From: an uncultured Eubacteriales bacterium
GTDB taxonomy: Bacteria > Bacillota > Clostridia > Christensenellales > CAG-138
Assembly: GCA_900319345.1 (NCBI GenBank)
Contig: ONNZ01000007.1
Location: 1-60,937 of the forward strand
Reading direction: 5' to 3'
Length of the DNA stretch: 60,937 nt
This document shows positions 50,491 through 58,632 of this stretch, piece after piece (position 1 is the stretch's first letter; every line of letters starts with the position of its first letter). The position numbers and the translations under genes were made by a program. The notes below the pieces were generated by a model. The model made no database searches. It saw nothing but the letters and a program-made list of their open reading frames with translations, and had not been told where the DNA came from.

Positions 50491-51261
50491 ATGGCTAAAA
50501 AGAACAAGAAAGAAGTCACCGTCTACAACCTTGACCCCTTCGTGGAATGGGCCCATCGGACCGGCCGCGTCTTCATGATCTGCTTCCTGGTCTACGCCAT
50601 CGCTATTCCCGTGATCTGCTGTATCGTGTTCGACGCCTGGCCCAAGCCCGCCGCCATCCTGCCGGGCCTCATGACCGTGCTCATGATGCTGGGCATCCAG
50701 AGCGTCCTGGAGGTGGGCCTGTATACGCCCATCCTGGGGTCCTCCACCTACCTGACCTTCGCCACGGGCAACATCATGAACCTGAAGATCCCCTGCGTCA
50801 TGAACGCCCAGAAGATCGCGGGCGTGGAGACCAACACCACCGCGGGCGACGCCATCGCCTTGATATCCACCTGCGTCAGCTCCATCGTTACCATCGTGAT
50901 CCTCATCATCGGCATGTTCCTCATGGTGCCCCTGCGTCCGGTCCTGGAGTCCTCCGTGGCGCAAAGCGCCAGCAACTATCTGCTGGCGGCGCTGTTCGGT
51001 TCCATCGCCGTGGGCTTCCTGGCCCCTCAGCGCGGCAAGCACGTCATGAAGAACAAGCTGTGGGTCTGCATCCTGCCCTTCGTCCTGACCATGGTCCTGG
51101 CCATCAGCGGGCAGCTCAAATCCTCCATGGCCATGGTCATGATCCTCGTCGCCATCCCCCTCTGCATCATCACCGGCCGCATCCTCTACAAGAAGGGCGT
51201 TATCTACTTCGCCGACACGACGAAGAAGCCCGAGGAGAAGCCCGCGGAAACAGCGGAGTGA
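50491..51261 (+). CDS. Membrane protein, partner of DUF5058 transporter
   Basis: A 256-residue protein with about six membrane segments, a basic N-terminus and acidic/Pro-rich C-terminus. It lies 15 bases after the DUF5058 gene with AAAGGAGGGG upstream. I do not recognise motif-level function; constant pairing suggests the second subunit of the same secondary transporter. Confidence 0.78.
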   Translation: MAKKNKKEVTVYNLDPFVEWAHRTGRVFMICFLVYAIAIPVICCIVFDAWPKPAAILPGLMTVLMMLGIQSVLEVGLYTPILGSSTYLTFATGNIMNLKIPCVMNAQKIAGVETNTTAGDAIALISTCVSSIVTIVILIIGMFLMVPLRPVLESSVAQSASNYLLAALFGSIAVGFLAPQRGKHVMKNKLWVCILPFVLTMVLAISGQLKSSMAMVMILVAIPLCIITGRILYKKGVIYFADTTKKPEEKPAETAE

Positions 51262-51277
51262 TATCTATCCGGTTTAC

Positions 51278-51314
51278 GCAAAAAAGAAAGCCCTCACAGG
51301 GCTTTCTTTTTTGC
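51278..51314. terminator. Bidirectional terminator
   Basis: AAAAAAGAAAGCCCT and its inverse (51280-51294, 51298-51312, CAC loop), extended by GC/GC, with A and T runs on both sides. Confidence 0.95.
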
Positions 51315-51337
51315 ATGTCACTCTTTTGAAAATCGCT

Positions 51338-51810
51338 TTACAGCCTCTGCACCGCGTCCAGGAGGCCCTTCCACAGGGGCAGGCTGGTCTCCCGTTCGCT
51401 GGCCCGATAATAGGCGTGGAAGAAGGTCAGGGACCAGCCCTGGCGGATCACGTAGGATTCGCCCACCATGGGGGTGTTCCCGGCGGTGTAGGTATAGCGG
51501 AAGCCCTTGGCTATCTGGCCGCCGATCTGCCGCTCCAGTATGGTCTCCTTCCGGTAACCGTAGGGGGCCATGGCCCGGTTCACGCTGGCCTCCACGCTGC
51601 TCACGGGGCTGATGAGGTGCAGCAGGAACCCGGCGAAGGCGTTCACATCCTTCCAACCGATGGATACGGCGATGTGGCCCTCCTCGTTGGTCAAAAACAG
51701 GCTTTCGCCCTCGCCCAGGGTGTTCAGCTTTTCACGCTCTGCTTCGGTCAGCGGCCGAAAGCCCTCGGGTAGACCAGCTGGAACCGTTCGTTGATCTTCA
51801 GCTCGTTCAT
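51338..51810 (-). pseudogene. Frameshifted hypothetical gene
   Basis: ATG 51810 opens a frame reading MNELKINERFQLVYP that runs to a stop about 20 codons in, while the natural continuation (EGFRPLTEAEREKLN, then SLFLTNEEGHIAVSIGWKD) lies in the next frame and stays open to 51338. Adding one C in the CCC run (minus strand; GGG at 51767-51769 on the plus strand) restores one 157-codon gene. Thus this is a single-base deletion or a sequencing error. The protein family is not recognised; it has no signal or membrane segment. Confidence 0.8.
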
Positions 51811-51836
51811 CCTTGTATCCTTCTGCGGAACAATTG

Positions 51837-52343
51837 TTACGCTTCCTTCTTTTCTTCCTTCTGCCCGAAGATGCTCCTGTGCCGGAGCAGCACCGTGCAG
51901 AGGAGCTCCCCCAGCACGTAGCAGCTGATGATCTCGCCCACCGCCACGTACACCATCATGAGGGGGATGGGGAGGGTCACGCCATAGCCGTACCGCAGCA
52001 CGAAGGGCACGATGACGGCGTTGGAAAGGACCGTGGGCAGGGGCACAAGCCACCGGTTCTTCCGCAGCAGGTATCCGCCCACCGCGCCGATGAGGGTAGC
52101 AAGGCTCCCGAAGATCACGTCCACCGGGATGGCGCCGCCCAGCAGGTTCCCCAGGACGCAGCCCACGAACAGGCCGGGGATGGCCGCCGGGGTGAACATG
52201 GGCAGGATGGTCAACGCCTCGGAGATCCTGACCTGCATCTCGCCGAAGGAGATGGGGGCGAAGATCACGGTCAGCACCACGTACAGGGCGGCGATGATCG
52301 CGCCTTGGGCTACCTTCAGCGCCGGGGGCCGGTTGTTCTTCAT
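51837..52343 (-). CDS. queT: QueT-family transporter, ECF substrate-binding component
   Basis: A 168-residue protein with five or six membrane segments. GEMQVRISEALTILPMF (about 34-50) is the QueT family hallmark. QueT proteins are S components of energy-coupling-factor transporters for queuosine precursors; the ATPases and T component must be elsewhere. AGGAGG precedes the ATG. Confidence 0.9.
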   Translation of the reverse strand: MKNNRPPALKVAQGAIIAALYVVLTVIFAPISFGEMQVRISEALTILPMFTPAAIPGLFVGCVLGNLLGGAIPVDVIFGSLATLIGAVGGYLLRKNRWLVPLPTVLSNAVIVPFVLRYGYGVTLPIPLMMVYVAVGEIISCYVLGELLCTVLLRHRSIFGQKEEKKEA

Positions 52344-52421
52344 GAAGTCTTCCTCCTCATATCAAAGATGGAGATCACAGTCTGCGCCGGTCGCCATACA
52401 GCGCCGGTCACGATGGTCCCC

Positions 52422-52450
52422 AGTATACCGCCTGTTCCCCCGATTTGCAA
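52422..52450 (-). promoter_or_regulatory. Promoter of queT
   Basis: Minus-strand TTGCAA (52445-52450), 17 bases, TATACT (52422-52427). The 70-base leader contains GACCGGCGC twice (plus-strand GCGCCGGTC at 52384-52392 and 52401-52409) and could fold; no preQ1 riboswitch consensus was recognised. Confidence 0.7.
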
Positions 52451-52519
52451 CTGTTTTATCGATATCTACACTTTTTCTCGTGGCGGCCCTCTTCCCGTGC
52501 CCTTTCTGTCGCCCCGGGA

Positions 52520-52548
52520 TTGTGCTTTCCCGCAAGATTTGGTATAAT
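52520..52548 (+). promoter_or_regulatory. Promoter of the MFS gene
   Basis: TTGTGC (52520-52525), 17 bases, TATAAT (52543-52548). Any translation start upstream of this point is ruled out, supporting TTG 52607. Confidence 0.82.
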
Positions 52549-52606
52549 GCCCCTATCGCAAAGCCCCAGTCTTACCCCATATCGAACCATAGAAGGAGGC
52601 CACACC

Positions 52607-54007
52607 TTGAAGAATCCCATCGACCCCGCCCGGGAGCAGCGGGAGCTTGCTCGGCTCCAGCGGGAGGCCCAGCGGCCCAAAGGCGCCTATTATCTGCTGT
52701 TCACCATGATCGTGCTGACGATCATCTACATCGTGGACGAGATCACCTCCAACGTGAACTCTGCCATGCAGCCCTACGCCCTGTTCGATCTGTTCAAGAT
52801 CGCGTCCCGGAACGTGAACGCCCCGGAATACAGGACCGCCATCAACACCGTGGCCCCCTGGCAGGTGGCCTCCAACCTGTTTTTGATCGTTTCGCCCTTC
52901 TATAAGGCCCTGTCCGACCGGTTCGGCCGCCGCCTGTTCCTCATGATCAACACCATCGGCATGGGTGTGGGCATGCTCGTCGTCATGACCAGCCAGAGCG
53001 TGGTCCAGTACATCCTGGGCATGCTCTTCATGATGTTCTTCACCCCCAACGACATGCAGGTCCTCTACATCATGGAGACCGCGCCCAAGGAGAAGCGGGC
53101 CACCTACAGCTTCGTCGCCAAGGGCATCGCCCTCATCAGCGTGTCGTTGATCGGCGTGCTTTCGAAGGTCTTTTTGAGGGAGGACGTGCCGACCAGCTGG
53201 CGGATGGTGTACCTCATCCCCGTGGTCGTGGCCATCGTGGTGGGCGCGGCTTCCTACCTCCTTATGCGGGAGACGCCGGTGTTCGTGGAGCAGCGGCTGG
53301 CCCTCCTGTCCATGACCCCGGAGGAGCGGCAGGCCCGGGCGGAGGAGGATCGGCAGACCGGCGCCGCCGAGCAGGGCGGCGTGTTCCATGCCCTCAAGTT
53401 CATCTTCAAGAATCGGCAGCTCCGCTGGATATTGATCGCGGGCTTCCTGTTCTTCGCCACCACCTTCTATACCTCCTACTACGCCACGGTGCTGGAGGGG
53501 GCCATGGCCACGGAGCTGGTGGCCGTCGCCCTCATCATCTACCCCCTGGTCAACGGCCTCGTCACCATCGTCAGCGGCTTCTTCTCAGATAAGCTGGGCC
53601 GCAAGAAGGCCTGCCTGATCCTGGGGAGCCTGGCCCTGCTGGGCCTGCTGCTGTTCGTCCTCGCTTGCCGGCTCCAGTGGGGCCCGGTGGCCGCCGGCAT
53701 CTTCTACGGCTGCTCCATCGGCGGCCTCTGGTCCATGTCCGACACCCTGATCCTCACCATGCCCGCGGAGTCCTCGCCCTCCGGCATGCGAGCCTCGGTC
53801 ATGGGCACCATCTCGGTGATGATCGGCGCGGGCATGTTCATCGGCCAGGCGTTGTTCATCGTCCTCCAAAACTTCGTGTCCATGGATATCCTGTTCCTCT
53901 GCATCTGCGTGCCCTTCATGGCCCTGTCCCTGCTGGTCCTCATGACTAAGGTCAAGGAGACCCGCGACGTGGACCTGGACGCCATCACTGCGGATACGTA
54001 TAACTAA
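52607..54007 (+). CDS. MFS transporter with TTG start
   Basis: A 466-residue, 12-segment major facilitator. GRRLFLM between early segments and SDKLGRKKA between later segments are MFS loop motifs. The start is TTG 52607, 7 bases after AAGGAGG (52593-52599), since the only upstream ATGs lie before the promoter. Substrate unknown. Confidence 0.88.
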   Translation: MKNPIDPAREQRELARLQREAQRPKGAYYLLFTMIVLTIIYIVDEITSNVNSAMQPYALFDLFKIASRNVNAPEYRTAINTVAPWQVASNLFLIVSPFYKALSDRFGRRLFLMINTIGMGVGMLVVMTSQSVVQYILGMLFMMFFTPNDMQVLYIMETAPKEKRATYSFVAKGIALISVSLIGVLSKVFLREDVPTSWRMVYLIPVVVAIVVGAASYLLMRETPVFVEQRLALLSMTPEERQARAEEDRQTGAAEQGGVFHALKFIFKNRQLRWILIAGFLFFATTFYTSYYATVLEGAMATELVAVALIIYPLVNGLVTIVSGFFSDKLGRKKACLILGSLALLGLLLFVLACRLQWGPVAAGIFYGCSIGGLWSMSDTLILTMPAESSPSGMRASVMGTISVMIGAGMFIGQALFIVLQNFVSMDILFLCICVPFMALSLLVLMTKVKETRDVDLDAITADTYN

Positions 54008-54029
54008 ACTCACCGGCCTTGCTGCAAAG

Positions 54030-54713
54030 ATGGCGAACCAACTGATCGAAAACCGAACACGGACAGGCATCCTGCTGAACATGCTGCTGGCGGCGGTCAG
54101 CCTGTTCGTGAATGGCTTCGGCATCTATTTGACGATCCAAGCCAACTTGGGGGCGGCCCCCTGGGACGTGCTCAGTCTGGGTCTGTCCAAGACCTTGGGC
54201 ATCCTGTATGGGACCGCATCCGTGGCGGTGTCGTTGACCATCCTGGGGATCGACGTGCTCATGAAGGAGCCAGTGGGCATCGCCATGTTCATCGACGCCT
54301 TCGTGGTAGGCAAGTCGGTGGATTTCTTCAACTGGCTGGCCGTCGTGCCGCCCTGCCGTTCGCTGCTGACCGGGATCCTCGTTATGTTCGTCGGGCTGGT
54401 GATCCTGGCCTATACCCAGTACACCTATATGCTGGCCGCCCTGGGCTGCGGCCCGCGGGACACGCTGCTGGTGGGCCTGGCAAAGCGAATGAAGCGCATC
54501 CCCATCGGCGCCGTCAGCATCGGGCTGCTGGGATCCGCCACACTGATCGGCTGGCTATTGGGCGGGCCTGTGGGCGTGGGTACGCTGATCTGTGCCTTTG
54601 CGGCCGGTCCTATCATGCAGGCTTCGTTCTGGACCGTGCGATTCGACGCCACAGAGGTGAAGCATCAGCGGCTGCAGGAATCCCTGCGGGTGTTCTTGCC
54701 GAAAAGTAGGTGA
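54030..54713 (+). CDS. YitT/YczE-like membrane protein
   Basis: A 227-residue protein with five to six membrane segments. NGFGIYLTIQANLGAAPWDVLSLGL near the N-terminus and GCGPRDTLLVGL fit the YczE/YitT family, whose function is unclear. It starts 22 bases after the MFS stop and is followed 6 bases later by an acetyltransferase. Confidence 0.85.
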   Translation: MANQLIENRTRTGILLNMLLAAVSLFVNGFGIYLTIQANLGAAPWDVLSLGLSKTLGILYGTASVAVSLTILGIDVLMKEPVGIAMFIDAFVVGKSVDFFNWLAVVPPCRSLLTGILVMFVGLVILAYTQYTYMLAALGCGPRDTLLVGLAKRMKRIPIGAVSIGLLGSATLIGWLLGGPVGVGTLICAFAAGPIMQASFWTVRFDATEVKHQRLQESLRVFLPKSR

Positions 54714-54719
54714 CCGGCC

Positions 54720-55193
54720 GTGACTGAGTTCAGACCCATTTTACCGGAGCATGACGCCGCCATGGCGCGGATCGTCTGCAGCGCTCTCAAAGCGCATCAT
54801 TTGGACATTCCCGGCACGGCGTTCTTCGACACGTCGCTGGATCAGCTGAGCGCCTATTATGATCGCCCCGGCCGCTGCTATCATGTGCTGTTGCAGGACG
54901 GGGTTGTCGTCGGCGGCATCGGCGTCGCGGAATTTCCGGGATTTCCGGGCTGCTGCGAGCTCCAGAAGCTGTATCTGGACCGATCGGCCAGAGGACGCGG
55001 GCTTGGATACGAGATGATCCGGCATATCGAGGCGCAGGCCAAGGCCATGGGCTACCGACGGATCTATCTGGAGACCCATACGAATCTGGAGGCAGCGATG
55101 CACGAGTATGAACGATCGGGGTATCGCAGGATCGAGCGTCCCGCCTCCGTCGTCCATTCGACCATGGATCGATTCTATCTGAAGGAGCTGTGA
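54720..55193 (+). CDS. GNAT-family N-acetyltransferase
   Basis: A 157-residue acetyl-CoA-dependent transferase. CELQKLYLDRSARGRGLGYEMI contains the motif A acyl-CoA loop (RGRGLG), and ETHTNLEAAMHEYERSGY is the usual C-terminal signature. Start is GTG 54720. Target amine unknown. Confidence 0.92.
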   Translation: MTEFRPILPEHDAAMARIVCSALKAHHLDIPGTAFFDTSLDQLSAYYDRPGRCYHVLLQDGVVVGGIGVAEFPGFPGCCELQKLYLDRSARGRGLGYEMIRHIEAQAKAMGYRRIYLETHTNLEAAMHEYERSGYRRIERPASVVHSTMDRFYLKEL

Positions 55194-55278
55194 GGGTCGT
55201 GGATCGCGGGAGAGGGGCTGTATTCGGAAGCCCTGAGCTGGGGCATTTGAGAATCGACAAAAAGACAGGAGAAAAAGT

Positions 55279-56652
55279 ATGCGGGTATTGGTATTGAACG
55301 GGTCCCCTTCGGGGGAGGACAGCGTCACGCTGTTCACGGTGAAGTATATCGAGAAGAAGTTCCCCCAGGTGAGCTTCGAGACCCTCCACGTGGGACAGCG
55401 CATCCGGCATTATGAAAAGGGTTTTTCTGAGGCGGCGGAGAAGCTCCGGGCCGCGGACCTCATACTGTTCGCCTACCCGGTCTACACCTTCCTGGTGCCG
55501 GCCCAGCTCCATCGGTTCGTGGAGCTCATGAAGGGGAGCGGGATCGACTTTGCCGGGAAGTACGCCACCCAGATCACTACCTCCAAGCACTTCTACGACG
55601 TGACCGCCCATCGCTTTCTGGAGGACAACTTCGAGGACATGGGCCTGCGCTATGTCCGGGGCCTGTCCGCCGATATGGAGGACCTGCTGACGAAGAGGGG
55701 GCAGGGGGAGGCGGAGGCCTTCTTCCGGTTCGTCCTCTGGCAGATGGAGCGTGGTTTCGCCCAGCCGCCCCGGCAGGGAGCGCCGGAGCCCTTCGCCCCG
55801 ATCGTCCCCGAAAAGGCGGAGGGACCGGTGCCGGAGAAGAAGCCCGGCACAGTGGTCATCGTCACCGACCGGGAGGAGGGGGCGGAGGACGCCCTGGGCG
55901 CCATGATCGACCGGTTCACGGCCCGGCTGCCCTATGAGACCCGCGTCGTCAACCTCAGGACCTTCCCTTTCGCGGGCGGCTGCCTGGGGTGCTTCCATTG
56001 CGCCGCCGACGGCACCTGCGTCTACAGGGACGGCTTCGACACCTATCTTCGGGAGCACATCCAGAGCACCGACGCCATCGTCTACGCCTACTCCATCCAG
56101 GATCATTCCATGGGCTATCGGTTCAAGCTCTACGACGACCGCCAGTTCTGCAACGGACATAGGACCGTCACCATGGGCAAGCCCGAGGGGTATCTGGTGG
56201 ACGGGGCTCTCAGCCGGGAGCCGAACCTTCAGATGCTTATGGAGGCCCGGGCCCAGGTGGGCGGCAACTATCTTGCCGGGATCGCCACGGACGAAGCCGA
56301 CCCAGAGCGGGAGATCGACCAGCTCTGTGAGACCCTGGCCTACGCCATGGAGCACGACTACCAGCAGCCCAAGAACTTCTTCGGCGTGGGCGGCCTCAAG
56401 ATATTCCGGGACCTGATCTACCAGATGCAGGGCCTCATGCGGGCCGATCACAGGTTCTACAAGGCCCACGGCTTCTACGACGACTTCCCCCAGAAGCGCC
56501 GGGGCCGGATCGCGGCCATGTACCTGGTGGGGGCCATGATGAAGAACAAGAAGCTCCAGAAGAAGATGGGCGGCAAGATGACCGAGGGCATGGCCATGCC
56601 CTACAAGAAGGTGATCGAGCAGGCGGAAGCGCCGTCCGGGAAGCAGGAGTGA
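55279..56652 (+). CDS. Two-domain NAD(P)H-dependent flavodoxin/iron-sulfur flavoprotein
   Basis: A 457-residue protein with two flavodoxin-like FMN domains. Domain 1 (1-150) starts VLVLNGSPSGEDS and has YPVYTFLVP. Domain 2 (about 195-330) has CxxCxxCx5C at Cys235, 238, 241 and 247, close to the compact cluster motif of archaeal and clostridial Isf proteins. A C-terminal Lys-rich tail follows. It likely shuttles electrons from NAD(P)H through FMN and a cluster. The next gene starts 5 bases later. Confidence 0.85.
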   Translation: MRVLVLNGSPSGEDSVTLFTVKYIEKKFPQVSFETLHVGQRIRHYEKGFSEAAEKLRAADLILFAYPVYTFLVPAQLHRFVELMKGSGIDFAGKYATQITTSKHFYDVTAHRFLEDNFEDMGLRYVRGLSADMEDLLTKRGQGEAEAFFRFVLWQMERGFAQPPRQGAPEPFAPIVPEKAEGPVPEKKPGTVVIVTDREEGAEDALGAMIDRFTARLPYETRVVNLRTFPFAGGCLGCFHCAADGTCVYRDGFDTYLREHIQSTDAIVYAYSIQDHSMGYRFKLYDDRQFCNGHRTVTMGKPEGYLVDGALSREPNLQMLMEARAQVGGNYLAGIATDEADPEREIDQLCETLAYAMEHDYQQPKNFFGVGGLKIFRDLIYQMQGLMRADHRFYKAHGFYDDFPQKRRGRIAAMYLVGAMMKNKKLQKKMGGKMTEGMAMPYKKVIEQAEAPSGKQE

Positions 56653-56657
56653 CGACC

Positions 56658-57095
56658 ATGAGCTTCGGATGGATCAACGTCTTCGGGGCGATCATCGTGG
56701 TGCTGATGCTGGTTCCGAACGTCGTCTATGCCTTGAAAAACAGGGGCGAGGAGAATCGCTGCACCAACCGTTGGATGAACCTGCTGGAGCAGATCGGGCG
56801 CTATGGCTGCATCGCATTCATGTGGTTCCCGCTGCTGGTGGGGAAGTTCGGCTTTCGAAGCGTGCCGGAGATGACTCTTTACCTGGGCGGCAACGGGGCG
56901 CTGCTGGCAGTATATTGGTTCGTGTACGCCCGGTATCTCAGGGAGAGGACCCGGCGGCGTGCCTTGACCCTCGCTGTGGTGCCCGCCTGTATCTTCCTCA
57001 TGAGCGGGCTGCTCCTACGGCATTGGCTGCTGGTGGTCTTCGCCCTTTTCTTTGCTGTAGGGCATATCTATGTGACCACGCAAAATGTAGCGTAA
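56658..57095 (+). CDS. Small membrane protein, unknown
   Basis: A 145-residue protein with four membrane segments and a basic cytoplasmic loop. ATG 56658 with AGGAGTGACG upstream is chosen over GTG 56649 inside the previous stop. Probable membrane partner of the two-domain flavoprotein; family not recognised. Confidence 0.78.
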   Translation: MSFGWINVFGAIIVVLMLVPNVVYALKNRGEENRCTNRWMNLLEQIGRYGCIAFMWFPLLVGKFGFRSVPEMTLYLGGNGALLAVYWFVYARYLRERTRRRALTLAVVPACIFLMSGLLLRHWLLVVFALFFAVGHIYVTTQNVA

Positions 57096-57181
57096 GCGAT
57101 GCGATATGAGGGAGTATGGTGCACGTCCGTCCGGCTGCCGTCTGGCCGAACAATGTGAGCGATGCCATCATAAAAATAAGC

Positions 57182-57212
57182 CAAGGACCACCCGTTTTGC
57201 GGGTGGTCCTTG
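57182..57212. terminator. Shared terminator between convergent genes
   Basis: CAAGGACCACCCG (57182-57194) and CGGGTGGTCCTTG (57200-57212), 13-base perfect arms with TTTTG loop. It sits between the membrane-protein gene and the convergent DUF3793 gene. Confidence 0.75.
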
Positions 57213-57259
57213 ACTTGGATCAGGAGGGATGGGAGGTTAGCAAAAGCGTCGAGGGTCGA

Positions 57260-57811
57260 TCAGCTGGTGATGATCAGCCGATCGAAGGGCTTGCCCTTCT
57301 TCCATTGCCGATAGTAGGCGTCGGAGCACTTTTTGTACCGGTCGAAGGTCTTGCGGGCGGCCGTTTCGTCGCCGTAGACCTTCCAGAAGCCCACGCACTT
57401 GCAGCCGGTGTTCCTGTGCTCCATGAAGGCGGACACGTCCTCCGGGGGATAGCCCAGGAACAGGCCGATCTCGTGGGGGAATTCGGCCGACTGCCGGAGC
57501 CGGTCCATGAGAGAGACGATGCAGCGGGAGCAGGTTTGAGTGGCGTAGCCCCGGGCCTGCAGCAAGGCACAGGCTATATGGTCGTTCAAATCCGCCTGCA
57601 GCCGGGCAGGGCGAAAGAGGTAGATCATGGCGCTGCCTTTGTTATATTGCAGCGGGATCAGGCGCAACCCCTTGGGGGAGAGGGCTGTGTTCCACCGGCG
57701 CACGTCCTCGATCATCTCCCGCCGGTCAGGGTAGGCGCAGCGAAACAGATTCCCGGTTTTGATGCCTGCCAGGGTGGGCGCGCAATGGCGGATGAGGGTT
57801 TCTTCAGACAT
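57260..57811 (-). CDS. DUF3793 family protein
   Basis: A 183-residue soluble protein. HCAPTLAGIKTGNLF (about 9-23), EIGLFLGYPPEDV and the NTGCKCVGFWKVYGD stretch are diagnostic of DUF3793, a Clostridia family with several conserved Cys residues and frequent linkage to iron or flavodoxin genes. Its promoter carries a GTTAGC-N4-GCTAAC palindrome typical of metal-responsive repressors. Confidence 0.9.
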   Translation of the reverse strand: MSEETLIRHCAPTLAGIKTGNLFRCAYPDRREMIEDVRRWNTALSPKGLRLIPLQYNKGSAMIYLFRPARLQADLNDHIACALLQARGYATQTCSRCIVSLMDRLRQSAEFPHEIGLFLGYPPEDVSAFMEHRNTGCKCVGFWKVYGDETAARKTFDRYKKCSDAYYRQWKKGKPFDRLIITS

Positions 57812-57841
57812 GCGGCGTTCCTTTTATTGTTGTTTCTTGTG

Positions 57842-57892
57842 GTTAGCAACTGCTAACTAATGGTATGATACCATAGTTTTCTCGTTTGTCAA
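57842..57892 (-). promoter_or_regulatory. DUF3793 promoter with metal-type operator
   Basis: Minus-strand TTGACA (57887-57892), 16 bases, TATCAT (57865-57870). The palindromes GTTAGCAACTGCTAAC (57842-57857) and ATGGTATGATACCAT (57860-57874) overlap the -10 and start. The first resembles DtxR/MntR-type iron or manganese operators; this is inferred from motif shape. Confidence 0.72.
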
Positions 57893-57933
57893 TTCAAAGT
57901 TAAATAAATCTTACTAAAGAAAGTTATTACTAC

Positions 57934-57987
57934 TTGAAATCCGTCCATGAAGGAGTATACTATAGGCATCAGTTAGCGACCGCTAAC
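57934..57987 (+). promoter_or_regulatory. Second promoter with the same operator type
   Basis: TTGAAA (57934-57939), 16 bases, TATACT (57956-57961), then GTTAGCGACCGCTAAC (57972-57987). The operator differs from the first at only three positions, so a common repressor probably controls both divergent transcripts. Confidence 0.7.
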
Positions 57988-58023
57988 GCCGGGACGCTTA
58001 TAGAGTGAGGTGAGGAAGCATGA

Positions 58024-58332
58024 TCGTCAAAATCGTCATACGAGGTCGATATCGACCTGCCGGGCTTTGCGAAGGAAGAGATCAAGCTGGAGCTGAACAA
58101 CGGTTACCTCACGATTAATGCCGAAAAAAACCTGGATCAGAACAAGGAAAAGCACGGCAAGCTGATTCGGCAGGAGCGTTATTCGGGCTCGATGCAGCGC
58201 AGCTTCTATGTGGGTGAAGAAATCACGGAGGAGGATGTCAAGGCATCGTTCCAGCACGGCGTGTTGAAGCTGTTGATTCCGAAGAAGGAAAAGAGAGCCC
58301 TACCCGAGAAAAAGACGATCGCGATCGAATAA
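58024..58332 (+). pseudogene. Hsp20 fragment lacking its N-terminus
   Basis: The frame after the stop at 58021 reads YEVDIDLPGFAKEEIK, then GYLTINAEKN, RQERYSGSMQRSFYV and a C-terminal FQHGVLKLLIPKK, a clear small-heat-shock alpha-crystallin domain. The first 40 or so residues and any in-frame start are missing: ATG 58020, with a good GAGGTGAGGAAG upstream, is one base out of frame and stops soon. So it is a truncated, nonfunctional copy, or a gene with both a frameshift and 5' loss. A second hsp20 begins at 60888. Confidence 0.85.
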
Positions 58333-58350
58333 TCGCAAAACAGGCAAATG

Positions 58351-58382
58351 AACAGCCGAGGGATTTCCCCCGGCTGTTTTTT
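58351..58382 (+). terminator. Terminator after the hsp20 fragment
   Basis: AACAGCCG (58351-58358) pairs with CGGCTGTT (58371-58378) and ends in a T run. The next 190 bases to the MarR promoter show nothing else recognisable. Confidence 0.9.
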
Positions 58383-58573
58383 GTTCGACAATCGCTTGGC
58401 GGCGAAAGTTCAGTACACGCTTGGTATATGTTCTTATACCCATAAAAAACCAAGGACATTTCTCTTTGCTGCTGTATAAAACCTTATTTGATGAATCTCA
58501 ACCGGGAATAGAGGGCGTACTGTAGATGACCGGTGAAAGCCCAGGCGGTTTCATCAGATCATAAAAATGACTG

Positions 58574-58627
58574 TTGACAAAAGCAGGATTCTCCTATATA
58601 GTAGCAATATATTACTATATAGGAGAA
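58574..58627 (+). promoter_or_regulatory. MarR promoter and 39-base palindromic operator
   Basis: TTGACA (58574-58579), 17 bases, TATAGT (58597-58602). A 15-base perfect inverted repeat (TTCTCCTATATAGTA at 58589-58603, inverse at 58613-58627, 9-base spacer) covers the -10, transcription start and ribosome site, so binding by the MarR protein would block its own expression. Confidence 0.85.
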
Positions 58628-58632
58628 TTATT

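Noticed and set aside
58020-58332. Programmed frameshift producing a working Hsp20
   Set aside because: No slippery site is evident, and even after a shift the N-terminal region typical of Hsp20 would be absent.
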